Shown: positions 40,986 to 50,038 of the stretch, piece after piece | Layout of the letters: each line of letters starts with the position of its first letter | Position numbering within the stretch: position 1 is the stretch's first letter | DNA from: Pseudonocardia sp. ICBG1293 | GTDB taxonomy: Bacteria; Actinomycetota; Actinomycetes; Mycobacteriales; Pseudonocardiaceae | Direction of reading: 5' to 3' | Assembly (NCBI RefSeq): GCF_020131355.1 | Contig: NZ_JAHLEL010000038.1 | Span: forward strand, 372,001 to 436,000 | DNA: 64,000 nucleotides | Translations under genes and position numbers: made by a program | The notes under the pieces: model-generated | Told to the model about the DNA's origin: nothing | The model's input: only the letters and a program-made list of their open reading frames with translations | Database searches by the model: none

Positions 40986-43256
40986 TCAGGTGTCGCGGGG
41001 CGCCGGCTCGACGCGGACGGGCACGGCGTTCATCTGGACGGTGCCCGACAGCGGGTCGAGCACCGAGCCGTCGGTGAGGGTGTTGCTGTTGACCCCCGGC
41101 TGCCGTGCCGCGACGTGGAGCCGGGCGTTGTCGTCGTCGTGCCCCCAGCCGTGCGGCAGCGAGCACACGCCGTCCGGCACCTCGTCGGTGAGCCGGACCG
41201 GGACCCGGATCCGCCCGGCGGCCGAGCCGACCGAGACGGTCCCGCCGTCGTCGATGCCGAGGTCGTGGGCGTCGCCGGGGGAGACGTAGAGCATCGCGCG
41301 CTCGGGTCCCCGTGCGAGCCGGTCCACGTTGTGCAGCCAGGAGTTCTTCGACCGCAGGTCACGACGCCCGATCAGCAGCAGCGTCCCGGGCTCGGCGACG
41401 GGGGCGGCGACACCGGCGAGCGCGTCGAGCACCTGCGCCGGTGCGAGCTCGATCGTGCCGGAGGGGGTGCGGATCACCTCGTCGAGCCGGGGGCCCAGCG
41501 GGCCGAGGTCGATCCCGTGCGGCGACCCGAGCAGCCGGGCCAGGGTGAGCCCGCCCGGCACGCGGCCGAAGTGGTCGCCGTAGGGGCCGGACCGGATACG
41601 CAGGTCGAGCAGCCTGCGCGGTCCCCGCTCCGGGAAGTCGGTGACGATCCCGTCCTCGCCGGTGTCGAGCCCGCGCGCGACCGAGGCCCGCAGCGACGCG
41701 GCGATCTCGTCGTCCACGAGCCCGGGGTCGGCGCCGGGGCCGCGGCCCTCGTAGATCGCGCAGAGCCGCAGCAGGATCTCCCACTCCGGGATCATCCCGT
41801 CGGGCACCGGCCGGGCGGGCCGGGAGAACCGCGCGAAGTTCCGCTGCGCGAACTGGTAGAGCACCAGGTCGAAGTGGTCGCGGGTGAGCGAGCCCGGCGG
41901 CGGGAGGATCACGTCGGCGTACCGGGTGGTCTCGTTGAGATAGGGGTCGACGCAGACGAGCGCGTCGAGGTCGGCGAGGGCCCGCTGCATGCTCGTCGAG
42001 TCCGGCATGGACCGGGCGAGGTTGCCGCCGTAGACCACCATCCCGCGGACGCGGCCCGGACCGGGGGTCAGGATCTCCTCCGCCAGCGCGGCGACCGGGA
42101 GCTCGCCGAGCACCTCGGGGTGCCCGCCGACCCGGCTGCGGTACCGCCCGGTGGTGAAGGGCCGCGGGGGCCGGGTCGCCCGCCGGGTGGTGGGGGAGCC
42201 GGTGACGGGACGGGTGAACTGCAGCCCGCCCGGACGGTCGAGGTGACCGCACACGACGTTCAGGACCTGCAGCGCCCAGCAGGTCAGGGTGCCGTGCCGG
42301 TTGAGCGTGGTGCCGAGCCGCCCGTACACCGCGGCGCGTCCGGTCCCGGCGAGCTCGCGGGCGAGCCGGACGATCGCGTCCGGCGCGATCCCGCAGGCGC
42401 GGGCCGCGAACGCGGGCGTCCAGGGCGCGACCGCGGTGCGGAGCTCCGCGAGTCCGGAGACGCGGCCCTCCGCGGCCCGCAGCCGGACCCGCTCCTCGGT
42501 GATCACCACGTGCAGCAGGCCGAGCAGCAGGAACAGGTCGGTGCCCGGCCGCACCCGCAGGTGGTCGTCGGCGACGTCGGCGGTCGCGGTCCGCGCCGGG
42601 TCGACGACGACGAGCCGGCCGCCGCGCGCCCGCAGGGCACGCAGCTTGCCGCGGTAGTCCGGCGAGGCCCCGACGCTGCCGTTGGACACCAGCGGGTTGC
42701 CCCCGATGATCACGAGCAGGTCGGTGGTGTCGAGATCGGGCACCGGGATGCTGCTGGGCTCGCCGAACAGCAGGGCGGCGGTCACGGTCTGGGGCAGCTG
42801 GTCCATCGTGGCCGGCGAGTAGGTCTGGGCGCTCCCCAGCGACCGCGCAAGCCTGCCCGCCAGCAGGGTGAAGGCGACGTTGTGTCCGGTCGGGTTGCCG
42901 ATGTAGGCGGCGACGGTGTCGCGGTCCGCGGCGAGCAGCGGGCCCAGCAGCCGGTCCACCTCGGAGAACGCCTCGTCCCAGGTCGCGGGGCGCAGCTCCC
43001 CGGCGCGCCGCACGAGCGGCCGGGTCAGCCGGTCGGGGTCGTCGTCGACCGCGCCGAGCGACGCCCCCTTGGGACAGAGGTAGCCCGCGCTGTAGACGTC
43101 GTGGTCGTCGCCGCGGACGGTGACGACACGGTCGTCCGCGTCGAGGGTGACCGCCAGCCCACACATCGCCTCGCAGAGCGGGCACCCGCGCGGGACGGTG
43201 CGCGGGACGCCCGGTCCCGGGTCGGGGAGCGGGACGGTCGACGGGCGGGTGGACAT
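40986..43256 (-). CDS. molybdopterin-dependent oxidoreductase (DMSO reductase family, formate dehydrogenase-like)
   Basis: This 756-residue bis-MGD enzyme is a paralogue of the one at 14043. Cluster ligands are C25, C28, C32 and C61. Shared segments include 'YSPATMDQLPQ' with Asp152 at the position of FdhH selenocysteine (inferred Mo ligand), 'LLVIIGGNPLVSNGS', 'SKNSWLHN' and 'CSLPHGWGHDD'. No ferredoxin-fused reductase is adjacent here; the one at 63566 is about 20 kb away. The ATG at 43256 has no obvious Shine-Dalgarno; TATAGAAT lies about 8 bp upstream, so a leaderless transcript is possible. Confidence 0.85.
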   Translation of the reverse strand: MSTRPSTVPLPDPGPGVPRTVPRGCPLCEAMCGLAVTLDADDRVVTVRGDDHDVYSAGYLCPKGASLGAVDDDPDRLTRPLVRRAGELRPATWDEAFSEVDRLLGPLLAADRDTVAAYIGNPTGHNVAFTLLAGRLARSLGSAQTYSPATMDQLPQTVTAALLFGEPSSIPVPDLDTTDLLVIIGGNPLVSNGSVGASPDYRGKLRALRARGGRLVVVDPARTATADVADDHLRVRPGTDLFLLLGLLHVVITEERVRLRAAEGRVSGLAELRTAVAPWTPAFAARACGIAPDAIVRLARELAGTGRAAVYGRLGTTLNRHGTLTCWALQVLNVVCGHLDRPGGLQFTRPVTGSPTTRRATRPPRPFTTGRYRSRVGGHPEVLGELPVAALAEEILTPGPGRVRGMVVYGGNLARSMPDSTSMQRALADLDALVCVDPYLNETTRYADVILPPPGSLTRDHFDLVLYQFAQRNFARFSRPARPVPDGMIPEWEILLRLCAIYEGRGPGADPGLVDDEIAASLRASVARGLDTGEDGIVTDFPERGPRRLLDLRIRSGPYGDHFGRVPGGLTLARLLGSPHGIDLGPLGPRLDEVIRTPSGTIELAPAQVLDALAGVAAPVAEPGTLLLIGRRDLRSKNSWLHNVDRLARGPERAMLYVSPGDAHDLGIDDGGTVSVGSAAGRIRVPVRLTDEVPDGVCSLPHGWGHDDDNARLHVAARQPGVNSNTLTDGSVLDPLSGTVQMNAVPVRVEPAPRDT

Positions 43257-43265
43257 GGCCGAATT

Positions 43266-43278
43266 CTATAGTCGTTAG
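43266..43278. promoter_or_regulatory. 13-bp operator-like site / -10 region ahead of the second Mo-enzyme
   Basis: On the minus strand it reads CTAACGACTATAG and overlaps the stop codon of the upstream esterase gene. The TATAGAAT it contains could be the -10 box of a leaderless promoter for the Mo-enzyme gene. It is a member of the recurrent CTA...TAG 13-mer. Confidence 0.45.
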
Positions 43279-44339
43279 GTTTTGTCGTCCAGGTCCGCCG
43301 AGGCGCGGCGGGACCGTCCGGGCAGCGGCCGCGCGGTGCCGGCGAAGGCCGAGCGCAGGAAGGTCCCGATGCGGTCGAGCGAGCGCGACGCCTCCGGGAG
43401 CACCGGCGCGAACGCCTGGAACACGTGTGGCTGGCCGTGCCAGATCTCGAGCACGCAGTGCGCCCTCGCGGCGGCGAGGCGGCGCGCGAGCTGCTCGGTC
43501 TCCTCCCGCAGCACCTCGGCGGAGCCGACGGTCAGCAGGATGGGCGGCAGGTCCGCGAGGTCCGCCCGCAGGGGCGAGTACTGGTCCGGCGCGTCCCCGG
43601 CCAGGATCATCTCGATCATCCACTGGAGGGCGGCCGCCGACCCGGTCGGATCGTCGCCGGGATCGAGCGCGGCCCGCGCGGCGGTGTCGAGGTCGTAGAC
43701 CCCGGACATCCCGACGACGGCGGCCGGCCGCGGCAGGCCGCGTTCCCGGGCACGCAGGGCGGTCGCGACGGCGAGGTGCCCGCCGGCGGAGTCGCCGGCG
43801 ATCGCGATGCGCCCCGGCGCGATCCCGCGGGCGAGCAGCCACCGGTAGGCGTCGAGGCAGTCCTCGATCTCCTGGTCCAGCGACACCTCGGGGACCATCC
43901 GGTAGGCCACCGCCAGGGCGGCCTGCCCGGACGCCGACGACAGCCGGGAGACCAGTGAGCGGTGCGAGTTCAGGCCACCGAACAGCCAGCCCCCGCCGTG
44001 CAGGTAGAGGACGACGGCGTCGGGGTCCCGCACACCCCGCCCGACCGACCACTCCGCGGGGAGGCCGTTGACCGAGGTGCGGCCGACCCGTGCGCCCCAG
44101 GGCACAGGAACGTGGGCGGCCCACTCGTCGAAGCGGGCCAGCCGGTCCCGCAGTGCCTGGGTCAGCGTGTCGCCGGTCAGGGCGCGCAGGGCCCGGGCCA
44201 TGAGCTGGTCCATGACGGCCGTCAGGACGCGGGACCGGATGCTCGGCCGGTGGTGCTCCGTGACGAGCACGCCCGCCGGCTCCGGACCCTCGGGGTGGGC
44301 GGCCGCAGCCCGTGGACGGCCGTGGTGCTCGGCGGTCAT
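43275..44339 (-). CDS. alpha/beta hydrolase fold-3 esterase (hormone-sensitive lipase family)
   Basis: This 354-residue esterase carries the HSL-family oxyanion motif HGGG in 'VVLYLHGGGWLFGG', the nucleophile motif 'IAGDSAGGHLA', and a late 'EIWHGQPHVFQAF' region providing the His; the Asp lies before it. N-terminal residues to about 90 form the cap region. The ATG at 44339 overlaps the wax synthase/DGAT stop. It likely hydrolyses a lipid or xenobiotic ester. Confidence 0.88.
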   Translation of the reverse strand: MTAEHHGRPRAAAAHPEGPEPAGVLVTEHHRPSIRSRVLTAVMDQLMARALRALTGDTLTQALRDRLARFDEWAAHVPVPWGARVGRTSVNGLPAEWSVGRGVRDPDAVVLYLHGGGWLFGGLNSHRSLVSRLSSASGQAALAVAYRMVPEVSLDQEIEDCLDAYRWLLARGIAPGRIAIAGDSAGGHLAVATALRARERGLPRPAAVVGMSGVYDLDTAARAALDPGDDPTGSAAALQWMIEMILAGDAPDQYSPLRADLADLPPILLTVGSAEVLREETEQLARRLAAARAHCVLEIWHGQPHVFQAFAPVLPEASRSLDRIGTFLRSAFAGTARPLPGRSRRASADLDDKT

Positions 44340-45694
44340 CCGCGCAGCGTCGGCGTCGCGGTGCCCGGCGCCAGGTCGAGCACCTCGGTGAACCCGTCCA
44401 CCAGGCACTGCAGGTACAAGTCGCTATCGGCGAAGGCCGCGGTGTCGAGCCCGACCCCGATGCAGGCGGTGGAACCGTGGCTGACCAGGGTGATCAGCGA
44501 GGCGCCCCCGCCGAGGGGGCCGTAGCCGTAGAAGCGTTCGACCCGAGCGCCCGCGAGGTAGTGGTCCCCCTGCAGCCCCGGTACGTTGCTGGCGTGCAGG
44601 TCGTTGCCCTTCGTCATCGGGCCGGCGAGGATGGCGGCGAGTGCGCCGGGCATGCGGCCGAGCAGCGGCGCGAACAGGCCGATCACGTCGACCGCCGGCT
44701 CCTCCCGGACCTCGGAAACGATGGCCCGGATCCGCTCGACCCGGCGGGCGACGTCGGTCTCGGCCATCGGGCCGGCGAATCGGGCCGAGGCGATGCGGTT
44801 CCCGCCCTCGGGATCGGCGGACCGGCGCAGCGAGATCGGCATGGCGGTCGGGACGGCCTCCGGGATCGGTGCCCCGGAACGCTCGTGGAAGAGCCGGTAC
44901 CCGCCGAGCAGTGCGGCCAGGAACGCGTCGTTCACGCTGCCGCCCGCGGCCTTCGCCGCCGCCCTGAGCCGGTCGAACGGGACGTCGACGGCGGCGAGCC
45001 GGAGGGTCAGGCCCCGCTCGACGAGCAGCGCGGAGTTCTCGGCGGCCGGGGGAGCGAGCACCCGGCCCAGCGACGACACGTACCGGGACACCGCCCCGGC
45101 CGTCGAGAAGGGCGCGGCCAGCGACCGCAGCCCGGCTGAGCCCAGCCTGCCCACCTCGCCGGTCACGCGGCCGAGGTCGGCACGGGCCTGGGCGACCAGT
45201 GCCTCGTAGGGTGACATGGGAGGTGTCTGTAGGTGCGCCGGCCGCGGGCCGCCCGGCACGTCGTTCTGCCGCTCCGGAGCCAGGATGCGCGCCAGGTGCT
45301 GCATCACGCCGAGACCGTCGGTGACGGCGTGGTGCATCTTCAGCGCGTACAGGGCGCGGCCGCGGGGGAGACCCTCCACCAGGAGCGCCTCCCACGGGGA
45401 CCGGGCCCGGTCGAGCGGGCTCATGTAGAACTGCGACAGCCCGTCCATCAGCTCCGGCCAGCCGCCGCGGGCCGGGAGCTGGTGGCGGCGGAGGTGGAAG
45501 CGGAGGTCCATCTCCGGGTCGGTCGTCCACCGCGGCACCCCGAGCCCCAGTGCCGGCTCCACGACCCGCTGGCCGAGCCGGGGGACGACGGCGAGCTCGA
45601 GACAGGCCATCGCCGGCGTGCGTAGGGCGGGATCGGTTTCGATCCGCCACATGACGGTCTCGAAGGCGTTCATCTCCTCGCCGGCGGCATCCAT
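44336..45694 (-). CDS. wax ester synthase/diacylglycerol acyltransferase (WS/DGAT)
   Basis: This 452-residue member of the WS/DGAT family carries the active-site motif HHxxxDG in 'KMHHAVTDGLGV'. It also has the 'VNDAFLAALLGGYR' and 'LHASNVPG' regions of the C-terminal half and 'YGYGPLGGGASLITLVSHG'. These enzymes esterify an acyl-CoA with an alcohol or diacylglycerol for storage lipid. The ATG at 45694 is chosen because GAGAGG precedes it; a GTG at 45712 overlaps the upstream stop and is an alternative. It lies between the Mce ATPase and esterase genes, all on the minus strand. Confidence 0.88.
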   Translation of the reverse strand: MDAAGEEMNAFETVMWRIETDPALRTPAMACLELAVVPRLGQRVVEPALGLGVPRWTTDPEMDLRFHLRRHQLPARGGWPELMDGLSQFYMSPLDRARSPWEALLVEGLPRGRALYALKMHHAVTDGLGVMQHLARILAPERQNDVPGGPRPAHLQTPPMSPYEALVAQARADLGRVTGEVGRLGSAGLRSLAAPFSTAGAVSRYVSSLGRVLAPPAAENSALLVERGLTLRLAAVDVPFDRLRAAAKAAGGSVNDAFLAALLGGYRLFHERSGAPIPEAVPTAMPISLRRSADPEGGNRIASARFAGPMAETDVARRVERIRAIVSEVREEPAVDVIGLFAPLLGRMPGALAAILAGPMTKGNDLHASNVPGLQGDHYLAGARVERFYGYGPLGGGASLITLVSHGSTACIGVGLDTAAFADSDLYLQCLVDGFTEVLDLAPGTATPTLRG

Positions 45695-45708
45695 GCGACT
45701 CGGCCCTC

Positions 45709-46749
45709 TCACTGCACGCGGGGGAACTCGGTCGTGGGCTCGTCGCGGAACCCGTGTCTGGCGGCACCGGCACCGGCGGGAACAGCATGCTCGTCCAGGT
45801 TCGACCGGATCGCCTCCTGCGCCGCGGGAGAGAGGGTGTGCATCATCGCGAGGACCCGCTCCTGGCGGCGCCGGACGGCCGCCCGCTCGGGCATCCCGGG
45901 GGAGGCCTGTAGCTGTGGCTTCAAGGGGGGCAGGCCGGCCAGGCCACCGGCCTCGGCCATCTCACGCTCCGCCTGCGCGGAGTCCTTCTCCTCCGACATC
46001 CCGATCGGCCCCTGGCGGCGACCGTTGAGGAACTGGGCCACGACCGGCTCCTCCGAGGTCAGCAGCTGTTCGCGCGGCCCGAACATCGCCAGGTGCTTGC
46101 GGTAGAGCAGGCCGATGTTGTCGGGGATCGTCTGCGCGGTGTTGATGTCGTGGGTGACGATGAGGAACGTCGAGTCGGTCTGGGCGTTCAGGTCGATGAT
46201 GAGCTGGTTCAGGTAGGCGGTCCGGACCGGGTCCAGGCCGGAGTCGGGCTCGTCGAACAGGATGATCTCGGGATCGAGCACCAGCGCGCGGGCCAGCCCC
46301 GCGCGCTTGCGCATGCCGCCGGAGATCTCACCGGGGAGCTTCGCCTCGTCGCCGCGCAGGCCCACCAGCTCCATCTTCTCGAACACGATGTCGTTGATCT
46401 GGGACTCGGTCTTCGAGGTGTGCTCGCGGAGCGGGAAGGCGATGTTGTCGTACAGGTTCATCGACCCGAACAGGGCGCCGTCCTGGAAGAGGACGCCGAA
46501 CAATTTCCGGATCTCGTAAAGCCGCGACTCGTTGCACCGGACGAGGTCCGTGTCGTGGATCACGATGGAGCCCTGCTCGGGCTTGAGCAGCCCGATGAGG
46601 GTCTTGAGGAACACGGACTTGCCCGTCCCGGACGGGCCGAGCAGCACCGAGACCTCGCCCGGCGGGAGGGTCAGTGTGACGTCCGACCAGATATTCGCCC
46701 GGCCGAACGACTTCGACAGGTTCTCGACCTTGACCTCGACGCCCTTCAC
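45709..46749 (-). CDS. Mce transporter ATPase (MceG/Mkl-like ABC ATPase)
   Basis: This 346-residue ABC ATPase powers a Mce lipid importer. Walker A is 'GPSGTGKS', the signature is 'SGGMRKRAGLAR', Walker B is 'ILFDEPDSGLDP', and the H-loop is 'IVTHDIN'. The C-terminal extension past residue 250 is typical of Mkl rather than other ABC ATPases. The GTG at 46749 is preferred to an upstream start by its AGGAGGTGC. It is divergent from yrbEA across 304 bp. Having the ATPase gene next to the mce operon is unusual, since in many mycobacteria it is unlinked. Confidence 0.92.
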   Translation of the reverse strand: MKGVEVKVENLSKSFGRANIWSDVTLTLPPGEVSVLLGPSGTGKSVFLKTLIGLLKPEQGSIVIHDTDLVRCNESRLYEIRKLFGVLFQDGALFGSMNLYDNIAFPLREHTSKTESQINDIVFEKMELVGLRGDEAKLPGEISGGMRKRAGLARALVLDPEIILFDEPDSGLDPVRTAYLNQLIIDLNAQTDSTFLIVTHDINTAQTIPDNIGLLYRKHLAMFGPREQLLTSEEPVVAQFLNGRRQGPIGMSEEKDSAQAEREMAEAGGLAGLPPLKPQLQASPGMPERAAVRRRQERVLAMMHTLSPAAQEAIRSNLDEHAVPAGAGAARHGFRDEPTTEFPRVQ

Positions 46750-46799
46750 GGCGCACCTCCTCGTGACGCTGTACCCGGCCGGTGCCGGGCCCTGATATT

Positions 46800-46831
46800 G
46801 AGACAACGACACATCTCTCGTCGAGTGTCTC
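46800..46831. promoter_or_regulatory. inverted repeat in the divergent mkl/yrbE gap
   Basis: GAGACAACGAC (46800-46810) and GTCGAGTGTCTC (46820-46831) are near inverted repeats with nine bases between. The site is 51 bp before the ATPase start and 223 bp before yrbEA, so it could control the ATPase gene and perhaps both directions. The rest of the 304-bp gap holds no gene. Confidence 0.4.
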
Positions 46832-47053
46832 TATCGGCAGGCCTCGATCGGGTGACAACAGTCGGTCGCGCTACTCCGATCGGGTTAACAATGAGACGTC
46901 AGACGAAACGTGTAACGGCGTAGCTCGTTTCGCCTACTACCGGAGCTCGCCGTCCCCAGCGGCCGTCCGGGATCCCCGTCGTCTCAGAGCAGAGGCCCCG
47001 ATGCAGCCCGATGTTGTGACCTGCACCGTCGCCGTTCCGGACAGGGAGGCGTG

Positions 47054-47824
47054 ATGGCAACGCCTCCCGTTGTGACCCGGACGGTGGCGCCGCTCGGCAC
47101 CTTCTTCGCCTTCACCGCCGACACCTTCGTCGCGATGTTCAAGCGACCCTTCCAGTGGCGCGAGTTCGTGCAACAGACCTGGTTCGTCGCGAGCGTCTCG
47201 CTGGGCCCGGCGATTCTGCTGGGCATCCCGTTCGTCGCCCTGGTGACCTTCCAGTTCAACCTGGTGCTCGTCGAGATCGGCGCGATCGACCTCAGCGGGT
47301 CGGGTTCGGCATTCGCAACGGTGACGCAGATCGGCCCGGTGGCGACGACGTTCATCATCGCCGGGGCCAGTTCGACGGCGATCTGCGCCGACATCGGGGC
47401 GCGGCGCATCCGCGAGGAGCTCGACGCGATGGAGGTCCTCGGGATCGACGTCGTGCAACGGCTGGTCGTCCCCCGGGTGCTCGCCACCGCGCTCAACGCG
47501 TTCCTGCTGAACGGCGTCATGATCCTCATCGGGCTGGGGGGCGGCTACTTCTTCGCCGTATACCTTCAGGACGCCAGCCCCGGCCAGTACATCGACTCGC
47601 TCACCCTGCTGGTCGGCTTCGACGACCTGGTGCACGGCGAGCTGCGGGCGGTCGTCTTCGGGGTCGTCGGCGCGCTGATCGGCTGCTACCGCGGTATGAC
47701 CTGCAAGGCAGGGCCCCGCGGCGTCGGGAACGCGGTCAACGAGACGGTCGTCTACACCTTCCTCGCGCTCTTCCCGATCAACATCCTGCTGACGCAGATC
47801 CCCTATTCGCTCGGTCTCGTGTGA
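47054..47824 (+). CDS. yrbEA: Mce permease subunit YrbEA
   Basis: This 256-residue MlaE/YrbE-family permease has several hydrophobic stretches, such as 'VSLGPAILLGIPFVALVTFQFNLV' and 'NAFLLNGVMILIGLGGGYFFAV', and the MlaE-type signature around 'GARRIREELDAMEVLGIDVVQRLVVPRVLA'. It forms the membrane channel of the Mce importer with YrbEB. The ATG at 47054 is preferred to the adjoining GTG at 47051 because AGGGAGG lies at better spacing. It starts the yrbE-mce operon and is 12 bp or less from yrbEB. Confidence 0.9.
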   Translation: MATPPVVTRTVAPLGTFFAFTADTFVAMFKRPFQWREFVQQTWFVASVSLGPAILLGIPFVALVTFQFNLVLVEIGAIDLSGSGSAFATVTQIGPVATTFIIAGASSTAICADIGARRIREELDAMEVLGIDVVQRLVVPRVLATALNAFLLNGVMILIGLGGGYFFAVYLQDASPGQYIDSLTLLVGFDDLVHGELRAVVFGVVGALIGCYRGMTCKAGPRGVGNAVNETVVYTFLALFPINILLTQIPYSLGLV

Positions 47825-47835
47825 GGGACGAATCC

Positions 47836-48666
47836 ATGCTCTCCACTGTGCGCAACGCACTCGGCGCCCCGCTGCGGCTCCTCGACGACCTCGGCCAGCA
47901 GGCCGAGTTCTACGGCAAGGGCGTCATCTGGATCCCGAAGGCGGTCAAGAGCTACAAGACCGAGCAGGTCCGTCTCATCGCCGAGGTCGGTATGAGCAAC
48001 GGCGCGCTGGCGGTGATCGGCGGTTCGTCGGTCATCACGTTCTTCATCACCCTGTTCGCGGGCGTGACCGGCGGCCTGCAGAGCTACGACGCGCTCGCCA
48101 ACCTGCAGCTGGAGGCGCTCGGCGGGTTCGCCTCGGCGATCATCAACCCCCGACTGCTGGTGCCGATCATCGCGGGCGCGGCGCTCGCCGCGACCGTCGG
48201 CAGCGGCTTCACCGCCCAGCTCGGGGCGATGCGGGTGTCGGAGGAGATCGACGCGCTCGAGGTCATGGGGGTGCGCTCGCTCCCGTACCTGGTCACGACA
48301 CGGCTCGTCGCCGGGATGATCACCATCATCCCGATCTTCGCCATGGCGATGGTCGGCGCATGGGTGGGGTGGAAGACGACCCAGGTGGGCTTCTTCGGCC
48401 TGTCCGAGGGCACCTTCGACCATTACATGCAGACGTTCATGCAGTGGCAGGACGTCCTCTACTCCTTCGCCCAGGCGATCGGCATCGCCGTCGTCGTGAT
48501 CTCCATTCACACCTACTACGGCTACACCGCGACCGGTGGACCCGCCGGGGTCGGCCTGGCGGTGGGCAAGGCCGTCCGAACCTCGCTCATCGCGGTCCTG
48601 ACCGCGGAGCTCGCCATCTCGATGGCCCTGTACGCCGACTCCGACGCTTTCCGCATCACGGGATGA
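47836..48666 (+). CDS. yrbEB: Mce permease subunit YrbEB
   Basis: This 276-residue YrbE/MlaE-family permease has hydrophobic segments including 'NGALAVIGGSSVITFFITLFAGV' and 'PRLLVPIIAGAALAATVGSGF', followed by the family signature 'GAMRVSEEIDALEVMGVRSLPYLVTTRLVAGMI'. The ATG at 47836 with GAGGGACG ahead is preferred; a GTG at 47821 overlapping the yrbEA stop is an alternative. It pairs with YrbEA in the importer and precedes mceA by 4 bp. Confidence 0.9.
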   Translation: MLSTVRNALGAPLRLLDDLGQQAEFYGKGVIWIPKAVKSYKTEQVRLIAEVGMSNGALAVIGGSSVITFFITLFAGVTGGLQSYDALANLQLEALGGFASAIINPRLLVPIIAGAALAATVGSGFTAQLGAMRVSEEIDALEVMGVRSLPYLVTTRLVAGMITIIPIFAMAMVGAWVGWKTTQVGFFGLSEGTFDHYMQTFMQWQDVLYSFAQAIGIAVVVISIHTYYGYTATGGPAGVGLAVGKAVRTSLIAVLTAELAISMALYADSDAFRITG

Positions 48667-48670
48667 CCAC

Positions 48671-50038
48671 ATGAACGAATCGTTCTTCTCGCGGTTCAAG
48701 TACCGCGTGTACGCACTCATCCTGCTCGGGGTGGTGTTCGGGTTCCTCGCACTGTGCACGGCGATGTATCTGAACGCGTTCGCCAACACCGTGCCGGTCA
48801 CGCTCCGGGCCGATCGGTCGGGCCTGCAGATGTACCCCGGCAACCGGGTTCAGCTGAAGGGCGTCGACGTCGGCGAGGTCGGATCGGTGTCGCTCGCCGA
48901 CGGCGATCGCGGTGCCGTCGACATCGTTCTGGCCATGGATGCCGACCGGATCGGCCAGATCCCCTCCGACGTCACGGTGTCGCTGGACCAGCTCACCGCC
49001 TTCGGTGCGAAGACCGTGCAGCTCGCGGAGCCGACGGCTCCCTCGGGACGGACGCTGGCCGCCGGTGACGAGCTCACCAGCGACGCGGTTACCGTCGAGG
49101 TCAACACCCTGTTCGACTCGCTGGACCGGATCCTCGACACCCTTGAGCCGGCCCAGGTCAGCGAGGTCGTCGGCAACCTGGCGAACTCCCTGGACGGGCG
49201 CGGCGAGGAGATCGGGCAGACCGCCCAGCAGCTCGCCGCCTACCTGAAGAGGTTCAACGCGAACCTGCCGCAGCTGCAGACCGACTTCCGCAAGGGCGCC
49301 GACCTGGCGAACCTCTACGGCGACATCGCCGGCGACCTGACGGGCATCCTGGACAACGGCACGGTGACCAGCCGGACCATCGTCGAGCAGCAGGCCGACC
49401 TGGAGAGCTTCCTGTTCCAGATCTCCCGGGTGTCGATGACCGGTGAGGCGTTCTTCCTGCAGAACCGCGAGGGGATCCGCGACGTGTCGCAGACCGCTCT
49501 GCCGACCACGGACCTCCTGCGCGAGTACTCGCCGATGTTCGCGTGCTGGCTGCAGGGGCTCGACAAGTCCCGCCGGCAGTTGGAGCAGCAGCAGGGCAAC
49601 ACGGTTCCCGGCTTCGTCGGTCTCGTGACGTTGCAGCCCGGCGACGACGTCTACAAGAGCCCGCCCGTCGTCGGTGCGGACAACGGCCCCGACTGCCACG
49701 GCATGCCCGGGCTCGACGGCAGCGTGGTCCCCGAGTCCCTGCTGAAGAACGTCGACAAGGGCGGCGAGCCCAACCCGACCGGTGACAACACGGTCCGCGT
49801 CGCCGACCCGACCCTGGTCACGCAGCTGTTCGGGCCGTTCGCCGACGCCGGCGGGCAGGCCGGTCTGCCGGGCGCCCAGGTCCAGCCGCCCCCGACGGCC
49901 CCCGGCACCGCGCCGGCGCCGGCGCCGGGAGCGCCCGCGCCCGTCCCGCCCGGCACGGAGTCGGCCCCGCCGGCCGCGCCGAAGTCCGGGTCCGATGGCC
50001 TGCTGGGCGGCCTGTTCGGTGACGAGGAGGGTCAGTGA
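48671..50038 (+). CDS. mceA: MceA-type MCE-domain protein
   Basis: This 455-residue protein has one N-terminal membrane segment ('YALILLGVVFGFLALCTAMYL'), then a MCE domain (about residues 40-120, 'VTLRADRSGLQMYPGNRVQLKGVDVGEVGSV'), a helical middle and a Pro/Ala-rich tail. The proteins of this family form hexameric tubes that move lipids between envelope layers. It starts the six-gene mceA-F series; the next gene begins inside its stop codon. Confidence 0.9.
   Translation: MNESFFSRFKYRVYALILLGVVFGFLALCTAMYLNAFANTVPVTLRADRSGLQMYPGNRVQLKGVDVGEVGSVSLADGDRGAVDIVLAMDADRIGQIPSDVTVSLDQLTAFGAKTVQLAEPTAPSGRTLAAGDELTSDAVTVEVNTLFDSLDRILDTLEPAQVSEVVGNLANSLDGRGEEIGQTAQQLAAYLKRFNANLPQLQTDFRKGADLANLYGDIAGDLTGILDNGTVTSRTIVEQQADLESFLFQISRVSMTGEAFFLQNREGIRDVSQTALPTTDLLREYSPMFACWLQGLDKSRRQLEQQQGNTVPGFVGLVTLQPGDDVYKSPPVVGADNGPDCHGMPGLDGSVVPESLLKNVDKGGEPNPTGDNTVRVADPTLVTQLFGPFADAGGQAGLPGAQVQPPPTAPGTAPAPAPGAPAPVPPGTESAPPAAPKSGSDGLLGGLFGDEEGQ

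Noticed and set aside
49860-50030. Pro/Ala-rich repeated codons at the end of mceA as a possible tandem repeat locus
   Set aside because: Low-complexity C-terminal tails are common in Mce proteins. There is no exact tandem unit.
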